Shown here: piece after piece, positions 8,701-16,885 of the stretch
How positions within the stretch are numbered: the first letter of the stretch is position 1
How the letters are laid out: each line of letters starts with the position of its first letter
NCBI GenBank assembly: GCA_014529385.2
Contig: CM043967.1
Location: 87,657,278-87,721,277, forward strand
Reading direction: 5' to 3'
Origin: Adiantum capillus-veneris
Lineage: Eukaryota; Streptophyta; Polypodiopsida; Polypodiales; Pteridaceae
DNA length: 64,000 nucleotides
Program-made: the position numbers and the translations under genes
Notes under the pieces: model-generated
What the model saw: only the letters and a program-made list of their open reading frames with translations
What the model was told of the DNA's origin: nothing
Database searches by the model: none

Positions 8701-10715
8701 CACTCATGCCACCTTGTTGGGAGTACACATTCTTTGTTAGCTCTAGTGCTGGGAAAGAAACAATTGGTGCTGTGTTGCTACAACAAGATCCCCACAGTAC
8801 AAGGATGCGACCCATCTACTTTGCTAGTAGGGTCATGAATGCTTTGGAGAGAGACTACACAGAAGCAGAACTCATGATGCTTTCTCTCATGTTTGCGGTG
8901 AGAAAGTTTAGATCCTACCTGCTACCAAAACCTTTTGTAATTATCACTGCAGAAAATTTGTTCCCTTGGGTGTCATCTCAAATGAATCTTAGTACTAGGA
9001 TCTCAAAGTGGATTATGGAGTTGCAAGAGTTTCAATACTCTTTCAAGGTAGAAGATAGTGTGCGTGCACAATTGGCAGGGATTCTTACTTATAGGGTGCA
9101 CGAAAAGGAGATTAAGGTGCCTGAAGTAAAGACCCTACCATTGCCACCACCAAAAAGTATTCCTAATGCTTTTACTTTGTTCTTTGATGGAGCTTTTCGT
9201 CGAGCCACAGGAAAAGCAGAGGGAGGGCTAGTGTTGCTCAACCCAAGTGGAGAGGTGGTCATGAAAGAGAAGTTCAATCTACCAAGTTCAGCTAGCAACA
9301 ATGAAGCAGAATATGACACTCTACTTCATGGTTTGAAGATGTGCATTGGCCAAGGGATACAACGCCTCATGGTAAAGGGAGATGCACTTCTCATTGTTAA
9401 ACAGATTTTAGGCATTTGGGCATGCAAGAATGAGAGCTTACGGACAAAAGTTCATGCCATTCGTAGATTGTTTAATCAATTTGAAGAAGTGCAACTATAT
9501 CATATTCCTAGGAAACAAAATGAAGATGCTGATTTACTTGCACAACAAGCCGTTGCATGTGTAAAGAAAGAAGTGCAGGTCATCATGGTGGCGGCTGCTG
9601 TGAAGCAACCGAGGTACCAGGGATTGGAGTCATTGGCTCCCATCATTGGCTACATTTTGGAGGGTGAGTTTCCACCAGACTTCACAAAAGCTCGGAAGAG
9701 GAGACTGATGAAGAAGGCAAGCGTATATCTCTTCCTAGAAGGCTCCCTCTATCAAAGAGGGAAGGATCAAGTGTGTAGACGAGTACCAACTATTAAGGAA
9801 ATTCCAGCCATTCTAAAAGGTTTGCATGAAGAGGCATGTGGTGGTCATTTTGCCCAAGAATTAACTGTGAAGAAGATTTTGCTTTCGGGGTATGTTTGGC
9901 CAAGTTTGCATGTGGATGTTCAACATTGGTGTAAAAGCTGTCACACTTGTCAGATAAATGGAAATAGAAGGTTGGTGCATGGCCCGAGGCAAATAGTGCT
10001 TGCAAATGGACCCTTTGAAAAGTGGGGCATCGATGCTATGGGTCCTCTGCCTAGGACAAAAAATGGTAAACTCTACATTCTAGTGGCTGTAGACTATATG
10101 ACTAGGTGGGTGGAAGCACAAAGTGTGGCAAAGGTAAATGAGAAGACAGTAAGCAAATTCGTCTACACTCACATTTGTTGTAGATTTGGCACACCTTTGG
10201 AGATTGTTTCTGATAATGGTCCAGGGTTTAGAAAAGGATTGCTCACAGAAGTTTGTGAAGAGCTTCACATTCTACATCGTCATAGCACACCATACTACCC
10301 ACAGTCAAATGGTTTGGTGGAGAAGGCTAATGGTGTCATTGCAGGAATCATTAGAAAGATGGTGCAAAACAAGAAAAAATTATGGGATGACTTCTTGGAT
10401 GGTGCCTTGTGGGCGTATCGAACCACATATAGGGAAGCCACGGAGTTCACACCATTTCACTTGGTCTATGGTCAAGAGGCTTTACAGCCAATTGAGCTAA
10501 ACATTCCAACAATGCGACTTCATGGCAAATCAGCACAAGATGATCAAGAGGTATGGATGGATCGACTTCTTACGTTAGTGGAGCTTGAGTGGAAAAGAGA
10601 AGCAGCATACGAGTGCTACAAGAGGAAAGCCACACAAGCGAAAGAAACGCACGACAAGAAACTGAAGGACAAAGGCATCAAGGAAGGAGAGCTTGTGCTA
10701 AGGTATGACAATTGA
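5769..10715 (+). CDS. Gag-Pro-Pol polyprotein of the Tat-like element
   Basis: 1648 residues in one frame. Retrotransposon gag domain at about 10-190; zinc knuckle CWNCGESGHGMYNC at 246-259; protease with VDGGAQ in place of the usual DSG/DTG form (Asp459); RT from about 710, with Asp784 (VCDGYSG) and the FIDD pair at 848-849; a first RNase H/connection domain at about 975-1115 whose catalytic acids look lost (VSSS, TAEN, LAGIL); a second, archaeal/plant-type RNase H with Asp1140 (FDGA), Glu1181 (NNEAEY) and Asp1205 (KGDA). The integrase has an HHCC finger (His1353 to Cys1394) and a catalytic Asp1422, Asp1482, Glu1518 triad with the D-35-E spacing. Two RNase H domains place it in the Tat lineage. 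A TGA at 10713-10715 cuts the C-terminal tail. The start is the first ATG after B2 and fits gag length. Confidence 0.93.
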   Translation: MESQRQMSGYPLFFGEPGEDAELFLANFKMSCRIKRIVTDQERVEMFEVVLRKDASTWFDSLPEEVKGNYTKVLNRFKRYFFDPQNTQKLWQDIVSHKQKDLDDYYLYKQEFLRLWALWIRNVANPGDGAEFLKKERFIAGLFPDLKVKVEAGAPATFDAAETRAAEKYRKLKCLRGEVPIEGLRPKGKSQASTSRELPEVTAEVIEKLNESLSSLSIHLAQAVGPKGQAKKSEERDPRPRRVLQCWNCGESGHGMYNCPWPRGEPGRPNLNYPVMNAGEGTGQQPRLLQRPNGPRPPPQGVEGVPPLPDPNVHVVEVTNSNEVDMEANGIKRGRGKGKEKEGVTSQSDHGQGKKAKGTKETKRTRRRINLQDFPLGHGMAPYNLLEDMRGKGPDISWPQFLALCPQVRRDLTRAVSTRRKVKESVPVVKIAQAEMNEDITPVLDCYIKGRLVRKGLVDGGAQICIMTEGLMQKLGMHIHETPEIRVKMANNSKARCVGICKNVFVEAFGIKKAVDFYVMSTKGNGYPFILGRPWLMKMRALHDWESGKLICRNDNHKKVVFDMKEQRQEELHEESSQSETEEGWTDSTSEEESSGSITEEESSIEVMGVRFKPSNEETSCQGLEEVGPQENEGDQDEGMLEGMLSTTLTKNEREEFKCVLRKFPRLFAKDYTDVRGVDAVQHKIELKPEATPKAQKLRRLGVIKEQALLKEVRKLLAAGFIYPVENSEWVSPVVVTPKKNGKWRVCVDYRPLNEATKRDHFPLPFQDEILNEVAGHEKYTVCDGYSGYFQIGIALEDQLKTTFITPWGCYAFRVMPFGLTNAPATFQRFMNMVFQAFFGKSIRVFIDDFCIYSSKSLHLQRVEEGLKKLYDMGGQLNPDKCHIGEDEVILLGHKVSYKGIEVDPSKAKALIELPSPKSLKEVISFIQKVKYMSRFIHLASELLHPLQKLTQQVEFAWSDELEEYFCNVKVILSELPTLMPPCWEYTFFVSSSAGKETIGAVLLQQDPHSTRMRPIYFASRVMNALERDYTEAELMMLSLMFAVRKFRSYLLPKPFVIITAENLFPWVSSQMNLSTRISKWIMELQEFQYSFKVEDSVRAQLAGILTYRVHEKEIKVPEVKTLPLPPPKSIPNAFTLFFDGAFRRATGKAEGGLVLLNPSGEVVMKEKFNLPSSASNNEAEYDTLLHGLKMCIGQGIQRLMVKGDALLIVKQILGIWACKNESLRTKVHAIRRLFNQFEEVQLYHIPRKQNEDADLLAQQAVACVKKEVQVIMVAAAVKQPRYQGLESLAPIIGYILEGEFPPDFTKARKRRLMKKASVYLFLEGSLYQRGKDQVCRRVPTIKEIPAILKGLHEEACGGHFAQELTVKKILLSGYVWPSLHVDVQHWCKSCHTCQINGNRRLVHGPRQIVLANGPFEKWGIDAMGPLPRTKNGKLYILVAVDYMTRWVEAQSVAKVNEKTVSKFVYTHICCRFGTPLEIVSDNGPGFRKGLLTEVCEELHILHRHSTPYYPQSNGLVEKANGVIAGIIRKMVQNKKKLWDDFLDGALWAYRTTYREATEFTPFHLVYGQEALQPIELNIPTMRLHGKSAQDDQEVWMDRLLTLVELEWKREAAYECYKRKATQAKETHDKKLKDKGIKEGELVLRYDN

Positions 10716-11048
10716 CTTGACAATCGTTTTGATGCCAAGTTTGAAACTAGATGGCAAGGGCCATACATAGTCAAGAAGGCTTTCAATTCTAGCTACTATC
10801 AGCTTATGGACTTGAATGGTAAAGAGCTCTCCAGGAAGGTAAACGGGTATCGCTTGAAGCCCTATTTGAGTCGCCTTCTACCAAAGAATCTACCAAAGAT
10901 CTGTCCAAAGGCCGCTGTCTCATGTAAGTATTGTTACATGAAGCATGAGTGTAACTCCAGCCAAAATTCTGAGGGGCCAAACAATGAAGATCTCGTCAAG
11001 GACTCTGAAGCACTCTCTTTGGAAAAGATGCTCTATGATGGTACATGA
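10716..11048 (+). pseudogene. C-terminal tail of the polyprotein, after an in-frame TGA
   Basis: The same frame as gag-pol continues for 110 codons after the TGA with a GPY/F-type integrase tail: RWQGPYIVKK then a conserved LNGKELSRKVNGYRLKPY-like block. It ends TGA 11046-11048, 14 bases before the polypurine tract. So the intact ancestor had a polyprotein of about 1,759 residues. The internal stop is followed by C, a context that can be leaky, but a simple point mutation is the likelier explanation. Confidence 0.8.
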
Positions 11049-11060
11049 ATATACCATCAT

Positions 11061-11076
11061 CCAGGGGGAGGGCTAA
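11061..11076 (+). other. Polypurine tract of the Tat-like element
   Basis: AGGGGGAGGG (11063-11072) followed by CTAA and then the TG of the 3' LTR. This is the expected plus-strand priming site just upstream of the 3' LTR. Confidence 0.8.
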
Positions 11077-13453
11077 TGATAGCCGTTTTTTCGGCTCTTT
11101 GTAATTGCCACAGTGAGTTACCTCACCCTACCAAAATCACCCAAACACTGTGGCTATCCCTACCATTTCACTGTACATAGGCGTGCGTGAGTCACGGGAC
11201 TTTTCCCATATCTTCTTAAAAACCCTCAGCTAGCTAGTCACTGGGCTAGGTGAGCCAAAAAAAAATAAAAAAATAAAAAAAATAAAAGTATATTATGGCC
11301 TCTTTGTGTGTAAATATTTCATTGTATATATGGCCTAAATATAGGGATTTTTAATAATTATTTTGGTATTTTATTTAAATATTTCTACTTAGGTGTGTGT
11401 TTTATTAAACCTATGTACACCTTCTTTCATCCTCTTACACCATAACTATATATATATATATATATTTTTTGCCAATATGTACATACTTTAACCTCATATT
11501 TTTCCTTTATACAAATCACTCCCACATTTTCACCCTCACCCTCGTGAAAACAAAAAATTGATTTCTACTCATTGGTTACTTTTATTATATTATTTACTTG
11601 CATACCTTTTCCTCTTTCACCCAAAATAATTCAAGGAGGGACCATATCATATGATTCCAATATCTTTCCATATCCATAACTCCTCCATATTTTTATTATT
11701 ATTTTTACTCATTATTCTAACACCATGTGCTCATTGAGCTAAAGTCCATGAATAGTCCATACACTAGTCCCACCATGTATATATTTCTTATTTCACCAAT
11801 AATCCTCCTCCATGCATGGGTCAAGGGAAACTTAAATGCTTTGTATTATAATATGACAAAGGAGGGGCTCACTCTTGGATGCATTGTACAAATTCAACAA
11901 AGGAGGGGACCACTAAAAGACTTTTGCAGGCATAAAAAACAGGCTTTTTGGTGAGAATTTTGGCACCTATCTCCACTCCGAATTTGGAGTGGTGGTCAAA
12001 AGATAAAATGTAGCCCACGCTCTGAATAATCACCCCAAAGTTTTTCATGATTTTTGGAGCTACCAGCTGTGAGCTATGATTTTTTTAGTGGACCCCAGTT
12101 TTCCCATGCTATGCAGCCACACTCTCTCTTCCACTTTATCATTTTCCTCTTTCACACACACTTCTCCACTCATCATCCCCATCTCTCTCACCACTCCTCT
12201 CTGCACACTACTCACCTTCTCCTCAACCTTGAAGAATAAGAGAAACCATGGTGAACTCATACCTCCCACACACAATTCCATTCCAAAATTGACCACCTAG
12301 TCTCATTTTTCCTCCTCCAAATTACCCATATCTATCAAAAAACCACAAAATTCAGCCTCTTCTCTTAAAAGATAGCATCATGGTGGTTGATTACTCAGCT
12401 TCAATTACCTTGTCTCTCAAGGAAGGTCAAGAGTGGAGAAAAAATGTACCGTCAAAGCTAGTGGACCGTCAACAAGCGTCAAAATTGGCCCTACTCAAGA
12501 CACTTGGAGCATCAACCTTGTAAGAAATCCACCTTTTCTTACCTCTTAAGAGTTTTTCTTCCTTATTTGTATCCTACATGGATACTCCCATTGTAAATAT
12601 TCAATTCCATTTGTAAATTAATACTAACTCTACTAACACTAACCCACTATGAAAAGTCCTATCACCTCCATTTCTCTCCTCTCTCTTTCCCCACCAACTT
12701 CTTGATAATTCCAAGAAAAAGAAATTAGATAAATTGCTGAAAATCTAACTCAACCATGGTTAGAGGAGTAACCCTAGCCTTCAAAATTGCTATAAAAGGA
12801 GGGTGTAGCTAGCATAAAAGGGGGAAGCCATAAGCAAGAGCACTATGCTATAGCTTGAGAAGCCAAGCTCAACCTCTCTAGAAGGAGATCTTGAGTGGAA
12901 GCTCATTGTCTTATGCATGTGCATGTGTTGTAATAGGGGATTAGCAAGGGAAATCTATGCCATTATAAGAGAGAGAGTGATCATTCAATTGAGAGTAGGA
13001 AATCTATCATTTCTCCTACTAGTGTAAGCCCAACATTCGTTGAATCAAGGAGGGTGGATTTGGACTAATCTTGGATATTTTGTCTCCTTTCCAACGTGAA
13101 GTAATGGACAACAATGATGCGTAAGTGTCTTGGTTTTTTTTAAGTTCTTGATAGCTTGTCTCTGGTGTTGTCATCAATCTAGCCATAAATCCCACATACT
13201 GTAAGAGGGCGACAGGGTGGAGAGGACTCCCCTGGCCTTAAGACAGTGATTGGGGTGGCTTTTCTAGTGATGTGTTGTGGTGAAATTTACGCAAGCTATG
13301 TTGAACAAGTACTAATCTCACTTTGATTTGTCATGACAGATTTGTAAGAAGGTATTAATGCAACAAGCACCCCCTCCCCCTTTCTCTCTCTTTCTTAAAT
13401 ATATAGTTGTGTTTGCTTGATCATTGCCGATACGTTTCAAAGCAGCCCGAGCA

Positions 13454-13525
<72 letters not shown>

Positions 13526-13784
13526 TTTTAGTGTGTGAGAGTATTCCATTGGGGTTAGGGTTAGTGTAAACTCCTTGCTTGTTTGTGGGTTGCTCTAACG
13601 ATTCTCCTCTTTTGCGTCCTAGTTCGCTCTTAAACTAGGTGGTGCCCCTTGTGTAGTTGGGATTTGGCGGTGGGTTTGTTGTTTTGGTTTGTGTTGTGTT
13701 GTGCCCCAGCCCCATTGAGCAGCACGGGAGCCTTGAAGGGTGTCTAGAGGCCACTCTTCTTGTTGCCTGCCCCGGACCGCCTCA
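11077..13784 (+). repeat. 3' LTR of the Tat-like element (2708 bp)
   Basis: Second copy of 1432-4104. The extra length is mostly the (CT)n tract at 13456-13522, about twice as long as in the 5' LTR. TATAAAA at 12791-12797. The end CTCA at 13781-13784 is followed by the ATAG target duplication and then host-element sequence. Confidence 0.95.
12791..12797 (+). promoter_or_regulatory. TATA box of the 3' LTR
   Basis: TATAAAA, identical in sequence and context to 3144-3150. It could drive read-out transcription into E1 sequence at 13785 onward. Confidence 0.5.
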
Positions 13785-13788
13785 ATAG
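13785..13788. repeat. Target-site duplication, right copy (ATAG)
   Basis: Matches 1428-1431. The frame that ends at 1431 resumes after this TAG with about 38 further codons (13789-13905), as expected if the two sides were once contiguous. Confidence 0.75.
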
Positions 13789-13885
13789 CAAATGGACCTT
13801 GAGATACATTCACAAGGGGGAGACCAAGGATCTATTAGTTCGGAGCGCAGCCAACCAGACTCTTTGAGAACTTTACTTCTGTTAC

Positions 13886-14365
13886 TTGGGAGAGTACGAA
13901 GCTAAGTCAGAAGTGAGAGCAATTCCATCTCAAAGACTTTCTTCTAACAAGATGATGGATTCGCAAGGATTGATTGAGTTGTTATCCACCCTGGTGGCAT
14001 GCACAATCACGTTAGCAGAACTCTTAAGGTTAAGGCCAAACATGTGGACCACAGTGGAAAAATGCCTAGAAAAATTTGGAGTGAAAGACCCCACCTTGAA
14101 GCTACAAGAAGAGATCAGGGAGTTGGACAGGCCTAATCTAAACACTAGGCCAGTACCATTGAATAAGGTTGGAGAATATTGCGAGGGAGAAGACGGAAAC
14201 ACCACACTACAGGTAGAATTCCAAGGAGTAGTTTCCAAGGCTATTCTTGACAGTGGAGAGGGGGTTGCTATCCCCACCAAAGAAATTTGGAAAAAATGGG
14301 GAAACCCAGCTTTGAGGGCTACCAGAATGAAACTGCAATTGGAAGATGGGTTCATGGAAAAGTAA
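13886..14365 (+). CDS. E1 protease region, first part (aspartic protease active site)
   Basis: A 159-residue frame of the host element right of the insertion. It ends with a retropepsin-like domain: Asp122 in AILDSGEGVAIP (D-S-G) after a typical beta-strand lead-in. The rest of the protease domain is in the next frame (14287-14841), so a frameshift falls between about 14290 and 14365. The N-terminal 80 residues are Leu-rich and unrecognised. Its position after the gag knuckles at 1-1431 gives the standard gag-protease order. Confidence 0.6.
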   Translation: MGEYEAKSEVRAIPSQRLSSNKMMDSQGLIELLSTLVACTITLAELLRLRPNMWTTVEKCLEKFGVKDPTLKLQEEIRELDRPNLNTRPVPLNKVGEYCEGEDGNTTLQVEFQGVVSKAILDSGEGVAIPTKEIWKKWGNPALRATRMKLQLEDGFMEK

Positions 14366-14841
14366 TTGTCACTTCGTGCGGAATCGAGTATGATCATACA
14401 TTTGCAATAGTCGATTTCGACAAAAAGAACAATTATGAGATTATCTTGGGACGACCATTCATGAGACAATTGAAGATGGTCCAAGATTGGGGTTATGACC
14501 ACATATACCTCAGACATGGCGAAACAACAACTAAAATACACCTGAAAGACCATAGTTACAAGGATGTAAACCAAACACCTGTGGAAGAGTTTGATTCGGC
14601 TACAGTAGCAGGATCAGAACTACCAGCATGGTTAGGGCAACCAAAAGATCTATGGATGTGCGGAGCTTCACATTGTGGAAGCTTGAGCAGAGAGGACTGT
14701 GTCTTAGAAAGAACAATTGAGGACAAGGAGTACATTCCGAAACCTTTCCCTGAAGATGCCTTGGAACCTCTAGAATGGGAACACATACTGGCAACATTGG
14801 ATGTCTGTACCATTATCGACAGTCCAACAACAAAATTTTAA
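14287..14841 (+). pseudogene. E1 protease C-terminal part and linker
   Basis: Continues the protease fold in a shifted frame: YEIILGRPFMRQLKMVQDW is the conserved I-L-G-R-P block near the end of gypsy-type proteases. After the TAA at 14839-14841 the same frame carries on (DKYGYDVLPYYM) into 14860-15459, so this is one damaged reading frame with a stop in it and not separate genes. Confidence 0.6.
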
Positions 14842-14859
14842 GATAAGTATGGCTATGAT

Positions 14860-15459
14860 GTGCTACCCTATTACATGGTAAGCGTTGTACCGGAAAAAGA
14901 GACGGCAGAACCTACGGAGCAAGAAGAGTTTTACAACTCCTCTGAACATTTGAAAGTAAATGATGATGCAGATAATGAGTGTTCAGACACCTCAAGTGAT
15001 CGTGGGAATGAAGCCGAGAATATCAAGTTTTATGATTTTGCTAATCAACACCCTAGATGCCAAGAACGCCATAGGAGGAAAAGAAGAGGAAACAAAGCGA
15101 GAGAGAACATGATGCCCAGGATAAAAGGTAAAACTCACTATTTGATGCTTGTAAAAGCAGAGGATTGTGTGAAAGATCAAATATCAGGAAAATTCTCAAA
15201 AAATCAAAAAGAAATAACGCAAGAGGAAACAAAACAGGTACGAAAAGTTAAAACCGAAACAAAATCACAAGAATCTGAAAAATCAAAAAGGGAAACAACA
15301 AAAGACCAAGAGTGGACCAAACTGGAGCGTAAACAGAAATACCAAGAACTGAAACGGACTCTGAGAGAGATATGGACTACTGCAGAAGATAGTGATGATA
15401 AAAGGGGACCATTACAAGAGCCTCGAGATCTGACACAAGAAGAAGAGGACAATCTATAG
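14860..15459 (+). pseudogene. E1 region X, charged coiled-coil part
   Basis: 199 residues in the same frame as the protease tail, very rich in Glu, Lys, Arg and Gln, with a basic patch (RHRRKRRGNKAR) and a predicted long coiled coil toward the end. Reverse transcriptase, which should follow protease in a gypsy element, is absent. After TAG at 15457-15459 the same frame runs on through one more stop (15508-15510) to 15855. Function unknown; the composition suggests a nucleic-acid-binding or structural role. Confidence 0.45.
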
Positions 15460-15522
15460 AAAGCAATAGAAGCAGCCATAAAAGACACCGCCAAAGAAGC
15501 AATGCAGTGAGAGCAGAGGATA

Positions 15523-15855
15523 TTGAAGTCAATGACCATTCAGAAATTAGATGCAAATTTCTTACGACATGAATGGCTACAACCCTCTCTCCCCTATCCT
15601 CTTCTAAAATACGAGGCTGCTACAATCAAGAAGAGGATTAAGGAGGAACCTATAGTGTCGCTGTACAATGAAGACATCACCAAACCAGAAGGTGTTAAGC
15701 TCATTGTAGACTCTCAACCAAGATGGAGGAAGGCATGGATCACTAAATACCCACAGTATTTAGTACATTTGGTAGAGGCGTCTAAAATGATCAGAGACGA
15801 CCTCAGATTTTTCCCCTACCAAGGATGCGGACATGGAAGGAACATGAATTGCTAA
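15523..15855 (+). pseudogene. E1 region X, globular part
   Basis: 110 residues in the same frame as 14287-15459, starting at an internal Met. It has motifs such as HEWLQPSLPYPLLKYE and WRKAWITKYPQYLVHL with several Trp and Tyr. I recognise no family. It is followed, after a frameshift near 15855-15900, by the domain at 15900-16258 that also occurs in E2. Confidence 0.4.
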
Positions 15856-15899
15856 AGAGAAGCTAGCCCACGTGGTTCAACTACCCGAAGCTGCCAGGC

Positions 15900-16258
15900 T
15901 TGAAGGCAGGCGAGAGAATGAGTGAGAAATACATGGTGAAAACCCTAACGGGTGCCATTAAATTGTTCACTGGCTCGCCTAACCTCTCAAGTGCATTATG
16001 CTCAGAAAGATATGTAAAACACTTCTGGCAGTCTTTGAAGTCTTCAAACCTGGACAGGCCACAGAGAACATATTCTTCTTCCAGGACACTTATAGATATT
16101 ATGAACCGTCTAATCAACCTTACCATGAGGTGATACATTCCCTCTACCAAAGAATAATGTTCCTGCCCTCATACCATCTCCAAGCCTTTGAAGAAGCCTT
16201 CTACACCGGATTCTTCACCATCGACACAGATAAATTCGGCCCAACATTAGTGGCCTAA
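15900..16258 (+). pseudogene. E1 terminal domain (conserved with E2), next to the PPT
   Basis: Two overlapping frames (15900-16133 and 15998-16258) together give one domain. The distal part reads MFLPSYHLQAFEEAF then TGFF and an acidic end. The same block, MFLPSHYMQTFEEAF then MTGFF, occurs at 25872-26318, in both cases within about 150 bases of a polypurine tract and LTR. The proximal part (KYMVKTLTGAIKLF) also matches E2 (QYMTQTLKGVINMM). The domain is not RT, RNase H or integrase as I know them. Confidence 0.5.
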
Positions 16259-16344
16259 CATGCACTGTATGAGTCTATTTTGAAGATGCCCGACATCCTC
16301 CACTGAAGCAGCGGCTCTATTGTCATGTCGGGGACGACATGAGC

Positions 16345-16358
16345 TAGGAGGGGGGGAG
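16345..16358 (+). other. Polypurine tract of E1
   Basis: TAGGAGGGGGGGAG immediately before TGTTAGCTGAAG, the likely first bases of the E1 3' LTR. Confidence 0.6.
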
Positions 16359-16885
16359 TGTTAGCTGAAGACTGGCGACCACACTCAACTAAAGACTGAT
16401 GAAATGAGAAAAGAAGGAAATCCTATGTAGTCATTCTCTGATTAAGAAAACCTGTAATTTCACTTGTAAATACTTGGGGCTTGCAGAAGTTTCCAATTTT
16501 GTATATTATTTTTTTGCCATTAGACTGAGTAGGATTTCACTTTGGAACATGAGGATTTGTATTTGGAAGGTATATATACCAAATTAACCTTAATGAAAAA
16601 ACCCTTTTGTTCATTCTATGAAGTGTCGGTGAGAACCATATTCTGTGTACGAGAGAGAGAGAGAGCTTATCTTGATGCTACGCGCACACTGGTGGTCGGA
16701 ATCAAGTACGGAGAAGTGCCGCGTGCTGCCCCTAGAGAGAGCTACGTGCCAATACCTACATTGCGCGTGTACGGCCCGGCTTCGCGAGATTGACGTGCGA
16801 GTTATTTCTAGGGATTTGGTAAGCAAACGGTGTCTGTTTTTGCATTTTAGCATATCCACGAGTTCGTATTGAGTATAACTACACA
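16359..16885 (+). repeat. 3' LTR of E1 (right end approximate)
   Basis: Begins TGTTAG after the PPT. It contains a TATA-like GGTATATATACC near 16570 and a short GA repeat at 16652-16665. The right end is placed at a CTACACA near 16879-16885 without a second copy to confirm it. The 5' LTR would lie left of the window. Confidence 0.45.

Larger units (their letters stand above)
1432..13784 (+). mobile_element. Complete Tat/Ogre-like Ty3/gypsy LTR retrotransposon with four accessory ORFs
   Basis: A full-length element of 12,353 bp. It begins TGATAG and ends CTCA, is flanked by ATAG on both sides, and carries near-identical 2.7-kb LTRs, a PBS 4 nt after the 5' LTR and a purine tract ending at the 3' LTR. 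Order: LTR, PBS, accessory ORFs A1, A2, B1, B2, gag-pro-RT-RNaseH-aRNaseH-integrase, PPT, LTR. Two RNase H domains, the second of archaeal/plant type, are known for the Tat lineage of Ty3/gypsy, and Ogre members of that lineage are known to carry an extra ORF upstream of gag. The LTRs show about fifteen substitutions over 2.67 kb by eye, plus microsatellite length changes, so the insertion is young. One in-frame TGA in the integrase tail and one TAA in B2 are the only coding defects seen. Confidence 0.93.
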
